Under the pieces are notes generated by a model that was given only the letters and a program-made list of their open reading frames with translations, had not been told where the DNA came from and did no database searches. Below, piece by piece: positions 36,286 to 45,371 of a DNA stretch of 64,000 nucleotides. The DNA is taken from NCBI GenBank assembly GCA_036675035.1, contig JAKFFO010000193.1:7702-71701 (forward strand), written 5' to 3'. The stretch is from MESE01 sp036675035 (GTDB taxonomy: Bacteria; Pseudomonadota; Gammaproteobacteria; Burkholderiales; Burkholderiaceae_D). Position 1 is the stretch's first letter. Each line of letters begins with the position of its first letter. A program made the position numbers and the translations under genes.

Positions 36286-39072
36286 TTAGAGAGTACGGGC
36301 GACTTCCTGAACTTCGAACACTTCCAGTTGATCGCCTTCCTTGATGTCGTTGAAGTTTTTCAGTGACAGACCGCATTCAAAACCGGCCTTCACTTCCTTC
36401 ACATCGTCCTTGAAGCGCTTGAGCGAATCGAGTTCACCGGTCCACAGCACGACGTTGTCGCGCAAAAGCCGTACCGACGAGCCGCGCTTGACGAGTCCGT
36501 CGAGCACATAGCAACCGGCGATTGCACCAACCTTGCTGACCAGGAACACCTGGCGAATTTCCACCAGACCGAGCGCCTGTTCGCGCTTCTCCGGCGACAA
36601 CATGCCGGACATCGCGGCCTTGATCTCGTCCACCGCATCGTAAATGATGTTGTAGTAACGAATATCGATGCCGTTTGCCTCGGCCAGCTTGCGCGCAGAT
36701 GCATCGGCTCGCGTATTAAAGCCGATGATGACCGCCTTGGAAGCAACCGCGAGATTGACGTCCGATTCGCTGATGCCGCCAACGGCTGCATGCACCACCT
36801 GCACCCGCACTTCATTGGTAGACAGTTTTTGCATCGCATGAATGATCGCTTCCTGCGATCCTTGCACGTCGGTCTTGATGATCATCGGCAGGTTCTTGAC
36901 CTCACCTTCGCCCAACTGGTCGAACATGTTTTCAAGCTTCGCGGCCTGCTGCTTGGCGAGCTTCACGTCGCGGAACTTGCCTTGCCTGAACAAGCCGATC
37001 TCGCGTGCCTTGCGTTCGTCGGCCATGACCATCACGTCTTCACCGGCGACCGGGACTTCTGTCAAACCTTGAATTTCGACCGGAATCGATGGTCCGGCTT
37101 CGGTGATGCTCTTGCCGTTCTCGTCGATCATCGCCCGCACACGACCGTATGAAGAACCCGCCAGTACCACGTCGCCACGCTTCAAGGTGCCGGACTGAAC
37201 CAGGATCGTCGCGACCGGCCCGCGTCCCTTGTCGAGTTTGGCTTCGATCACAAGTCCTCTGGCCGGCGTAGTTACCGGTGCTTTCAGTTCGAGCACTTCG
37301 GCCTGCAACAATACGTTTTCAAGCAGCGAATCAATACCTTCGCCGGTCTTGGCCGATACCGGGATGAACGGCGATTCGCCGCCGTACGCTTCTGGCACGA
37401 CTTGCTCCGCGATCAGCTCCTGCGTCACGCGATCGGCGTTGGCGCCCGGTTTGTCGATCTTGTTGATTGCGACAACCAAAGACACGCCTGCCGCTTTCGC
37501 ATGGGCGATCGCTTCCTTGGTCTGCGGCATCACGCCGTCATCCGCTGCCACGACCAGAATCACGATATCGGTCGCCTTGGCACCACGCGCCCGCATTGCG
37601 GTAAACGCTTCATGGCCCGGCGTATCGAGGAAAGTAATCATGCCGCGCGGCGTTTCGACGTGGTAGGCGCCGATGTGCTGCGTAATGCCGCCCGCTTCGC
37701 CGGACGCCACTTTGGCGCGTCGAATATAGTCGAGCAACGAGGTCTTGCCGTGATCGACGTGGCCCATTACGGTTACCACCGGAGCACGCGGCAGCGTCTC
37801 CACGTCTGCATGCTCTTCGCCTTCCGTCAGCAGTGCTTCCGGATCATCGAGCTTGGCAGCGTGCGCCGTATGACCCATTTCCTCGACGACGATCATCGCG
37901 GTTTCCTGATCGAGCACCTGGTTGATGGTGACCATCTGCCCAAGCTTCATCAAGTGCTTGATGACTTCCGATGCCTTTACCGACATCTTGTGCGCCAACT
38001 CGGCAACAGTGATCGTTTCCGGCACATGCACGTCCTTGACGACGGCTTCGGTCGGTGCCTGGAAATTGGTTTCGCGATCGTCAGCATGAGAAGGACGCCG
38101 GCCTTTGGGACCCGCACGCCAGCTGTCACGACCGCCACCCGTGTTGCCCCTGGTTTTGATTCCGGCCCCGCGCTTCTTGGCGTCGTCTTGCCAGGTGGAT
38201 GACACATTTGCCGATTTGATCGATTTCTTGTCCGCGGCAACCGCAGGTTTCTTGTCGCCTGCTTTTTTCTCCGCTGGCTTGTGCAGCGTACCTTCGGCCG
38301 GCTTTGCTTTAGCGACCGGTGCGGCTTCTGGCTCCGGCGCCTTGATCACCTTGCGCGGCGCATTCATCATTGCCTTGATCTGCGCAACTTCGTCCGCAAC
38401 GACCTTGCGCGCACGCTCGGTTACCGCCGCTTTTTCGGCAGCTTCGGCGGCATTTTGCGCGGCTTTTTTCTTCGACTCTTCAGCGGCAATGCGCTTTTTG
38501 TCGTCAGCTACTGCGTCGCCTTCCTTAACCGGAGCCGGCGCGGCAGCGGCTTTTACCGCATCCAGTTCGGCCTTGCGGATTGCCTTTGCCTGCGCTTCCT
38601 TTTCGGCATCCAGCTTCGCCAAGCGCTCCTGCTTTTCACGCAGATCCGCCTCCTGGCGCGCCATCAGCTCGGCGTGCCGGCGCGCTTCATCCGCGCGGCG
38701 AGCCAACTCCGCTTCATCGATCGCAGGTGGCGCAGCTTCTACTTGCGGCGCTTCTTCGACAGCCGGCTCATCGCGCTTGACGAAAGTGCGCTTCTTGCGA
38801 ACTTCAACCTGGATCGTGCGCGACTTTCCGGTTGCATCGGCTTGCTTGATTTCGGTCGTCTCTTTGCGTGTCAGCGTGATTTTCTTCTTTTCTCCATCGG
38901 GCGCGACACCGTGAGAACGGCGCAGATGCCCAAGCAGCTTGTCCTTGTCTTCCTTGGACAACTGGTCATCGGTCGACCTTTTTTCGACGCCTGCGGCGCG
39001 CAGCTGCGTAAGCAGCAGGTCGGCCGGCATCTTGAGCTCGGTGGCAAATTGGGCTACGTTGTTACTCGCCAT
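36286..39072 (-). CDS. infB: translation initiation factor IF-2
   Basis: 928 residues. IF2_N domain at the start (NNVAQFATELKMPADLLLTQL), a second IF2-associated region, a long charged Ala/Lys/Glu-rich coiled segment (about 100-300), then the GTPase domain with GHVDHGKTS near 436, DTPGHEAF and NKIDKPGA, and C-terminal domains binding fMet-tRNA. Length and the long linker are usual for betaproteobacteria. Cytoplasmic, essential. Confidence 0.96.
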   Translation of the reverse strand: MASNNVAQFATELKMPADLLLTQLRAAGVEKRSTDDQLSKEDKDKLLGHLRRSHGVAPDGEKKKITLTRKETTEIKQADATGKSRTIQVEVRKKRTFVKRDEPAVEEAPQVEAAPPAIDEAELARRADEARRHAELMARQEADLREKQERLAKLDAEKEAQAKAIRKAELDAVKAAAAPAPVKEGDAVADDKKRIAAEESKKKAAQNAAEAAEKAAVTERARKVVADEVAQIKAMMNAPRKVIKAPEPEAAPVAKAKPAEGTLHKPAEKKAGDKKPAVAADKKSIKSANVSSTWQDDAKKRGAGIKTRGNTGGGRDSWRAGPKGRRPSHADDRETNFQAPTEAVVKDVHVPETITVAELAHKMSVKASEVIKHLMKLGQMVTINQVLDQETAMIVVEEMGHTAHAAKLDDPEALLTEGEEHADVETLPRAPVVTVMGHVDHGKTSLLDYIRRAKVASGEAGGITQHIGAYHVETPRGMITFLDTPGHEAFTAMRARGAKATDIVILVVAADDGVMPQTKEAIAHAKAAGVSLVVAINKIDKPGANADRVTQELIAEQVVPEAYGGESPFIPVSAKTGEGIDSLLENVLLQAEVLELKAPVTTPARGLVIEAKLDKGRGPVATILVQSGTLKRGDVVLAGSSYGRVRAMIDENGKSITEAGPSIPVEIQGLTEVPVAGEDVMVMADERKAREIGLFRQGKFRDVKLAKQQAAKLENMFDQLGEGEVKNLPMIIKTDVQGSQEAIIHAMQKLSTNEVRVQVVHAAVGGISESDVNLAVASKAVIIGFNTRADASARKLAEANGIDIRYYNIIYDAVDEIKAAMSGMLSPEKREQALGLVEIRQVFLVSKVGAIAGCYVLDGLVKRGSSVRLLRDNVVLWTGELDSLKRFKDDVKEVKAGFECGLSLKNFNDIKEGDQLEVFEVQEVARTL

Positions 39073-39122
39073 TCAGTCCTCTTTTCTATGTGACGCGATG
39101 GATGATTGTGAAGCTATAAAAA

Positions 39123-40682
39123 TTATTTTGCTTCGGCGAGACTCCACGCCTTGGCTTGCAAAGCCTTGGCATGTTCGTCGTACTTGGCGTCGATAAGTCT
39201 CATCTCTTCATCGGTCACATCTTCAAATTCATTCTCAATCAATTGACGCGCACGCTCGGTGGAAAGTGCAAGGATCGCTCCGAACTCGTCATACGCCAAG
39301 CCGCCGAACTTCTCAAGCGTCTTGATACCGGCCAGACCGAGCTTGCCGGCGGTGATGCGATCCATTCCTTCCAGATCGACTAACACTTCCTCCATGCCTT
39401 CGAGACCTTCTTCGGAGGCAATTGCCTCAGTGACCAGCGCATCGCGGGCACGGTTGCGCAGTTCATTGACGGTATCTTCGTCAAACGATTCGATATCCAG
39501 CATTTCGGTGATCGGCACGTAGGCAATCTCTTCCAGGCTGGCAAACCCTTCTTCGACAAGGATGTCGGCCACTTCCTGGTCGACATCGAGTTTTTCCATG
39601 AACAATGCACGAATCGCCGCCGTTTCGACCGCGGACTTGTCCGCCGATTCTTCGGCAGTCATGATGTTGATCTGCCATTTCGTCAGCTCGGATGCCAGAC
39701 GCACGTTTTGTCCGCCGCGGCCAATGGCGATAGCGAGGTTTTCCTCATCGACCACTACGTCCATTGCGTGCTTTTCTTCATCGACCACGATCGACGATAC
39801 ATTGGCAGGCGCAAGCGCGCCGATCACGAACTGCGCCGGATCTTCCGACCACAACACGATATCAACCCGTTCCCCGCCGAGCTCGCCGGTCACTGCCTGC
39901 ACGCGTGAACCGCGCATGCCGACGCAGGTGCCGATCGGGTCGATCCGCTTGTCGCTTGTAAAGACGGCAATCTTGGCACGTACGCCAGGATCGCGGGCAG
40001 CGGATTTGATTTCCAGCAGGCCTTGTTCGATTTCAGGTACTTCAAGTTCAAACAGCTTCATGATGAACTCGGGTGCGGTGCGCGACAGGATCACTTGCGG
40101 TCCGCGTGCATTGCGTTCGATGCGGAGGATAAATGCACGTACCCGATCGCCGATACGCAGATTTTCCTTCGGGATCATCTGGTCGCGCGGCAAACGTGCT
40201 TCGATCTTGCCCGATTCGACGATCGCGTCACCACGCTCCATGCGCTTGATGGTGCCGGTCACCAGCGAATCGCCACGTTCCAGGAAATCGGCAAGAATTT
40301 GTTCGCGCTCCGCATCGCGGATGCGCTGCAACACGACCTGTTTGGTGTCTTGTGCAAAGCGGCGGCCAAATTCGACTGACTCGATCGGCTCTTCGATGTG
40401 GTCGTCAATGTCGATGTCGTCGATCTGTTCCTTGGCTTCGAAATGCAGGATTTCCTGGTCGGGCAACTGCAGGCCGGCTTCATCCGGGACCACATGCCAG
40501 CGGCGGAAGGATTCGAATTCACCCGTCTCGCGATCGATCGAGACGCGAATGTCCACATCGCCCTCGTAGCGTTTCTTGGTCGCCTGCGCGAGCGCATGTT
40601 CCAGCGCTCCGAAAACGATATCCTTATCGACGTTTTTTTCACGCGCTAGCGCGTCGACCAACAATAAAACTTCGCGACTCAT
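39123..40682 (-). CDS. nusA: transcription termination/antitermination factor NusA
   Basis: 519 residues. NusA N-terminal domain (LLLVDALAREKNVDKDIVFG), S1 domain (VTGTIKRMERGDAIVE), KH1/KH2 with IGTCVGMRGSRVQAV and IAIGRGGQNVRLAS, and two acidic C-terminal repeats (ADILVEEGFASLEEIAYVP; ITAGKLGLAGIKTLEKFG) typical of proteobacterial NusA. Binds RNA polymerase and controls pausing. Its ATG overlaps the rimP stop by 4 bases. Confidence 0.96.
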   Translation of the reverse strand: MSREVLLLVDALAREKNVDKDIVFGALEHALAQATKKRYEGDVDIRVSIDRETGEFESFRRWHVVPDEAGLQLPDQEILHFEAKEQIDDIDIDDHIEEPIESVEFGRRFAQDTKQVVLQRIRDAEREQILADFLERGDSLVTGTIKRMERGDAIVESGKIEARLPRDQMIPKENLRIGDRVRAFILRIERNARGPQVILSRTAPEFIMKLFELEVPEIEQGLLEIKSAARDPGVRAKIAVFTSDKRIDPIGTCVGMRGSRVQAVTGELGGERVDIVLWSEDPAQFVIGALAPANVSSIVVDEEKHAMDVVVDEENLAIAIGRGGQNVRLASELTKWQINIMTAEESADKSAVETAAIRALFMEKLDVDQEVADILVEEGFASLEEIAYVPITEMLDIESFDEDTVNELRNRARDALVTEAIASEEGLEGMEEVLVDLEGMDRITAGKLGLAGIKTLEKFGGLAYDEFGAILALSTERARQLIENEFEDVTDEEMRLIDAKYDEHAKALQAKAWSLAEAK

Positions 40683-41164
40683 GCTTTGCGACTCCTAAAA
40701 TCCACTTTCGGCACCAAACGTGCCTTGTCCACATCTGCCAGCGTAAATTCCAGCATCGCCGGCCCGTCATTTCCTTCAAATTCCAGTTGCAGCATGTCGC
40801 CATCAGGCGCATGCAAAATTCCTTGATACGTTTTACGATTCGATGTGCCCGGCATCGGGATGCGCAGTTTTACAACCGCTTCCTGTCCCGCAAACCGCCG
40901 ATAGTCGGCGAGTTTCTTTAACGGCCGATCCAATCCCGGAGACGACACTTCGAGGCGTTCGTACGACGCATTTTCCACGGTCAATACATGCAACAATTGA
41001 TGCGTCACTTTTTCGCAGTCCTCGACCGTAATATGGCCAAGGTCGCCTTCGTGCGGCGCAAAATCAATATATACACGCAACAATCCACGTCCGGCTTGTT
41101 CGAAATCGACAAGCTCGTAGCCCATACCGACAACGGTCTTTTCAATCAGTCCTGACAACTGCAA
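40679..41164 (-). CDS. rimP: ribosome maturation factor RimP
   Basis: 161 residues. I place the start at the TTG at 41164, because CGAGGA lies just upstream and the result (MQLSGLIEKTVVGMGYELVD) is the usual RimP N-terminus. GRGLLRVYID, VSSPGLDRPLKKLADYRRF and the SH3-like C-terminus are conserved. Needed for 30S assembly. First gene of the rimP-nusA-infB-rbfA-truB operon; a poor sigma70-like promoter (TTGGAA, N16, TACTTT) lies just above it. Confidence 0.92.
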   Translation of the reverse strand: MQLSGLIEKTVVGMGYELVDFEQAGRGLLRVYIDFAPHEGDLGHITVEDCEKVTHQLLHVLTVENASYERLEVSSPGLDRPLKKLADYRRFAGQEAVVKLRIPMPGTSNRKTYQGILHAPDGDMLQLEFEGNDGPAMLEFTLADVDKARLVPKVDFRSRKA

Positions 41165-41237
41165 GGCAATTCCTCGTAACAAAGTATCATCCAGCGCCCA
41201 TTTTCCAACTGCCGCCTGAATTTACAAACTGTTTAAC

Positions 41238-41262
41238 AAAAAAAAAATGGGCATCTGCCCAT
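41238..41262 (-). terminator. intrinsic terminator downstream of rluB
   Basis: On the minus strand ATGGGCA-GA-TGCCCAT (41262-41247) is followed by nine T (41246-41238). It lies about 200 bases past the rluB stop and ahead of rimP, insulating the two operons. The remaining 41263-41464 shows no gene. Confidence 0.8.
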
Positions 41263-41464
41263 CTTTCTTATGATTCAAGCCGCCTGCAGTTATTTCCCGA
41301 CGAAGTTTTCGCGGGCAGCGACCCCTGTAAACTGCCGAATTATAATCGATTACTTAGTGCCTCGCAATGCCAAGCCGAAGTTTCGCCCCCCTCAAGAGCG
41401 GCGTTTCAACCAGGGAAGCTCGTCAATGCCGGAATTATTTGACCGGAGGCGGACGATACCGCTT

Positions 41465-43084
41465 TTATCCTCTTGAGCGGCGGCGCACCGGGCCAGTGGA
41501 GCCGAGCGGACTTCCTCCCTGCCTCCCCTGTCTGCCTTGGCCCTGTCGCCCTTGGCCATCAATCCCGCCACGCCCGGCTCCGCCATTGCGGCGGGGCTGA
41601 CCCATTCCGGGAAAGCCAAGCGCGGTCTGCAACGGATCCGGCTGGCGTGAACGAGCCTGACCCTGGCCGCGCGCTGAATTCCGTGGCTGGCCCTGACCGT
41701 TTTCGTAGCTACCGCCAACGCGGTTGGCGCTACCTTTGCGCGCCTTGGAACTTCCCTGACCGGCGGCCGATTGGCTTTGTCCAGCAGCCTTTTCCAATCC
41801 GCTCAATTTCATCAGGTCGCGCACCGCGTGCTCGTCCATTTCTTCCCAGCGGCCGCGCTTCAGATTCGGCGGCAGCGTCAATGCGCCATACCGGGTACGA
41901 ATCAGCCGCGATACCGTCAGACCGATTGCCTCGAACATCCGCCGCACCTCGCGGTTACGGCCTTCGCCGATGGTAACGCGATACCATTTATTGACCCCCT
42001 CGCCGCCGCCGTCCGCAATCCTGGAAAATTGTGCAGTACCATCCTCAAGCTCAACGCCGGCCAGCAATTTCTGGCGCATGCCTTCTTCAAGTTCGCCAAG
42101 CGTACGTACCGCGTATTCCCGGTCAATACCGTAACGCGGGTGCATCAATCGATTGGCAAGATCGCCCGAAGTTGTAAACAGCAGCAAACCTTCGGTATTG
42201 AAATCGAGGCGTCCAACCGCCAGCCATTTGGCGGCCTTCATGGTGGGTAATCGATCGAATACCGATGGCCTGCCTTCCGGATCGTTCGTGCTGACAATTT
42301 CACCCGCAGGCTTGTGATACACCAAGACACGCGGCGGTCGGGTGCTGACTTTGCGCTGCAGTAATTTGCCGTTAATTCGCACCTGGTCGGCCGGCAGAAT
42401 CCGCTGACCTATATGGGCCGGCTCGCCATTGACCGATACCCGTCCGGCGATGATCAGTTCTTCCATATCCCGGCGCGATCCGAGGCCGACGTCCGCCAAG
42501 ACTTTATGCAATTTCGGCGCATCGTCTTCTGCAGTCAGATCCCGGCGGACATTTTTTGCCGGTCCAGAACGATTCCCGGATCGACCCTCCGATTTTTCAT
42601 CGTCAACCTGGCTATCGAACGCATCTGATGTAACGAAAGAAAATACATCGTCCGCATTTGCCGTCCTTGGATGGGGCGATCCTTTTCCGTTCGAATTTAC
42701 GGCAGGACTGCGTTGCTTTTGGGAAGTCTTTTTCCCCTTCTGCCGATCATTCGGAGACCGGGGACCGCGATCGCTCTGCGATCTGGCGCTTGTGGAGGAT
42801 GCCGAATCTCCATTGGCCATGGCCTGCGGCGCCATATTCGATCCATCGCCGGAAGCCGCGTCACCGCCAGTGCTGCTTTCCGGGCGCGGCGCGTTTCTGG
42901 CCCGCCTTAAGGTACGCGGACCGCGCACCCCGCGCTTTGCCGGTCGGTCGCCTGCCGTGGCCGAAGACGAAGCATTGTCGCTGGAGCGCGTATCGGCCGG
43001 GCTTCCGCTCTTCTCGTCAGCCTTGTCGGCATCAGACGAGGCCGCGCTAATTACCGGTAGGTCATTGGGGGTAGGAAGGGTCAT
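41465..43084 (-). CDS. rluB: 23S rRNA pseudouridine synthase RluB-type with disordered extensions
   Basis: 539 residues from ATG 43084, which overlaps the scpB end by 23 bases. Residues 1-180 are disordered, rich in Ser, Arg and Ala. Then comes the S4 domain (LHKVLADVGLGSRRDMEELI) and the catalytic domain with GRLDFNTEGLLLFT (catalytic Asp). The last 110 residues are Gly/Gln/Arg-rich (GQGRQGQGRQGRQGG). E. coli RluB is about 290 residues; both tails are extensions seen in Burkholderiales. Modifies U2605-region of 23S rRNA. The scpB-rluB pair is conserved. Confidence 0.88.
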   Translation of the reverse strand: MTLPTPNDLPVISAASSDADKADEKSGSPADTRSSDNASSSATAGDRPAKRGVRGPRTLRRARNAPRPESSTGGDAASGDGSNMAPQAMANGDSASSTSARSQSDRGPRSPNDRQKGKKTSQKQRSPAVNSNGKGSPHPRTANADDVFSFVTSDAFDSQVDDEKSEGRSGNRSGPAKNVRRDLTAEDDAPKLHKVLADVGLGSRRDMEELIIAGRVSVNGEPAHIGQRILPADQVRINGKLLQRKVSTRPPRVLVYHKPAGEIVSTNDPEGRPSVFDRLPTMKAAKWLAVGRLDFNTEGLLLFTTSGDLANRLMHPRYGIDREYAVRTLGELEEGMRQKLLAGVELEDGTAQFSRIADGGGEGVNKWYRVTIGEGRNREVRRMFEAIGLTVSRLIRTRYGALTLPPNLKRGRWEEMDEHAVRDLMKLSGLEKAAGQSQSAAGQGSSKARKGSANRVGGSYENGQGQPRNSARGQGQARSRQPDPLQTALGFPGMGQPRRNGGAGRGGIDGQGRQGQGRQGRQGGSPLGSTGPVRRRSRG

Positions 43085-43892
43085 TGTTGGATTCGTCGTT
43101 TTGCGGACCTGGCGCAGCATCAGTCGTTGATTCGGGCACGGGGTCGTGAGAAGGAACTTCAGCATTCAATACAAGCCGGCCGGAATCGGAAGCGGCTTCA
43201 CTATGTTCGGCATTAACTTCTGTAATACTCTCCATTGCAGTTTCTTCCCGCTCTTCCCGGGCTTCGGCTGCAAAATCGATGGCTGCCTGATCCAGATTGG
43301 CTTGCATTTCGGATTCCAGCGCCTGCATTTCCAACAGGGATGCGTGCTGCATCTCGCCTTTCATCATCTGCTGCAAGGGCGGCAATTGATCCAGCGAAGT
43401 CAGGCCGAGATCGTCAAGAAACTGCTTGGTGGTTGCAAACAGCGCAGGACGCCCCGGAACATCGCGGTGGCCGATCGCTTCGATCCAGCCACGGTCTTCC
43501 AGCATTTTGATCGTCTGCGAATTGACCGTGACGCCACGAATTTCTTCGATATCGCCTCGGGTAACAGGCTGGCGATAAGCAATAATGGCCAGTGTTTCCA
43601 GCGTTGCACGCGAATACTTCGGCGGCTTTTCCGGATTGAGCCGATCGAGATAAATCTTCATGTCGGGACGGCTTTGAAAGCGCCAGCCGGTCGACAAACT
43701 AACCACTTCGATGCCTTTATCCGACCAGTCGCCACGCAACTCTTCCAGCATTACCTTGATCGTATCGGCGCCGACTTCCTCGGTGCTTTCACCATTCCCG
43801 ACAAAAAGCTTTTTCAGATCGTTGATAGACAATGGCTCGTGAGCGCATAGCAATGCGGTTTCGAGGACTTTCTTGGCCTCAGCAGTATTCAT
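43062..43892 (-). CDS. scpB: segregation and condensation protein B
   Basis: 276 residues. ScpB winged-helix core ([48 protein letters not shown]-like segment [20 protein letters not shown], and [17 protein letters not shown]), followed by an acidic 100-residue tail. Part of the SMC-ScpA-ScpB condensin that organises the chromosome. The scpA gene is not adjacent in this window. It precedes and overlaps rluB. Confidence 0.93.
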   Translation of the reverse strand: [276 protein letters not shown]

Positions 43893-44053
43893 GTGCGATT
43901 CTTGTACGACTTATTAGTTGCAATTTGCAGAGGTTATATTTCAACGACTGGCATCTCATGATGCCGTCCGGTTAACGAACCCGTTGATGCTGCTTTCCGA
44001 CGCCCGTTTAGAGGAGGTGTAATTATGGGCGGGAATATCAAGACTTGTAAGAC

Positions 44054-44131
<78 letters not shown>

Positions 44132-44144
44132 TCTGAAGATACGA

Positions 44145-44173
44145 ACTATACATGGGTTCGAAGGGCAAAGCAA
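44145..44173 (-). promoter_or_regulatory. sigma70-type promoter of the tRNA gene
   Basis: Minus strand TTGCTT (44173-44168), 17 bases, TATAGT (44150-44145); the start would be about 7 bases before the mature 5' end. Confidence 0.5.
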
Positions 44174-44294
44174 ATCCAATCGCGCGATTTGCCTGCGGTG
44201 ATACACTTCCTGCTGCAGTTTTCTCGTCGCCGAAAAGCATGCGGACATGCTTTTCGATCGAGCGCTTACCAATCGTCTTCGATGCTTACTACTT

Positions 44295-44867
44295 ATGAAA
44301 TTCTGTTCCGAATGCGCGCATCCCGTTTCGCTGCAAACTCCGCCGGATGACAATCGTCCACGTTATGTGTGCAGTCACTGCGGCGTAATTCATTATCAAA
44401 ATCCGAAAATGGTGATCGGATCGATCCCCGTATGGGAACAGGATGGCGAAACCCGGGTGCTGCTTTGCAAGCGTGCAATCGAGCCGCGTTATGGATACTG
44501 GACATTGCCGGCCGGTTTCATGGAAAACGAGGAAACCACTGCTGACGCTGCTGCCCGCGAAACAGAAGAAGAAGCCGGCGCACGAATTGAAATCCATCAA
44601 CTGTTTTCGTTGCTGAATGTGCCGCATGTACATCAAGTGCATATGTTCTATCGGGCAACGTTGCTGGATATCGATTATGCGGCCGGTATCGAAAGTCTGG
44701 AGGTCAAGCTTTTTACCGAAGCCGAAATTCCGTGGAAGGACATTGCTTTCCCGACAGTGGGACATACGCTGAAGTTCTTTTTTGCCGACTTGGCGAAAGT
44801 CAGGAACGGCGGCAGCTATGATTTTCACTCGCTTGACATTACGAAACCTATACCGCGCCCTGCATAA
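44295..44867 (+). CDS. NUDIX hydrolase with N-terminal zinc ribbon
   Basis: 190 residues from ATG 44295 (MKFCSECAHPV). An N-terminal zinc ribbon with CSEC and CSHC, then the Nudix box GFMENEETTADAAARETEEE-AG (G-x5-E-x7-REx2EExG all present) near residues 77-99. This layout matches the NudC/ADP-ribose-type Nudix hydrolases that act on nucleoside diphosphate derivatives; the substrate is not readable. Confidence 0.88.
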   Translation: MKFCSECAHPVSLQTPPDDNRPRYVCSHCGVIHYQNPKMVIGSIPVWEQDGETRVLLCKRAIEPRYGYWTLPAGFMENEETTADAAARETEEEAGARIEIHQLFSLLNVPHVHQVHMFYRATLLDIDYAAGIESLEVKLFTEAEIPWKDIAFPTVGHTLKFFFADLAKVRNGGSYDFHSLDITKPIPRPA

Positions 44868-44906
44868 GCCTGTGCAGGATTTGTCGGTCGCGCTGCCGCT
44901 AATAGA

Positions 44907-45371
44907 TCAGGCCGGTTTTGCCACCATCAGGTAAAACACGATGACCAGCGAGATAAACGCCGGTATCCCAAGCGCTACCCAGATCTTCATGTTTCGCCAA
45001 TAGATTGGCGGCAACGCAGAATTCGTCTGAACCGCATCGCGCGCAAAACCGCGCATCTTGATTTGCAGCCATACCACCGGGAGCCAACAGGCGCCGGCGA
45101 CGAAGTACAGCACAATCGACCAGAAAATCCATCGGCTCGTGAGTGGGAAACCGGCGAGATGCATCAGGTAAAAACCCGTAAGCGGCTGGATGATGATCGT
45201 CGGCGTAGTAAACAGCCAGTCGGCCAGCACCACATGACGCGATACCACCGCAATGACGCGCACGTCGCGTGACAGGCTGGCAAGCAGCATGTAGAAAGCC
45301 GATCCTATCCCGGTGCCGAACAGAAACGTGGACGACAGGATATGCAGCCATTTCACGACGACATATTCCAT
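44907..45371 (-). CDS. DUF2269-type integral membrane protein
   Basis: 154 residues, four hydrophobic helices (KWLHILSSTFLFGTGIGSAFY, the TTPTIIIQPLTGFYL region, SIVLYFVAGACWLPVVW, and IWVALGIPAFISLVIVFYLMV). Its ATG overlaps the stop of the upstream gene by one base (TGATG), so the two are translationally coupled. Function unknown. Confidence 0.75.
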   Translation of the reverse strand: MEYVVVKWLHILSSTFLFGTGIGSAFYMLLASLSRDVRVIAVVSRHVVLADWLFTTPTIIIQPLTGFYLMHLAGFPLTSRWIFWSIVLYFVAGACWLPVVWLQIKMRGFARDAVQTNSALPPIYWRNMKIWVALGIPAFISLVIVFYLMVAKPA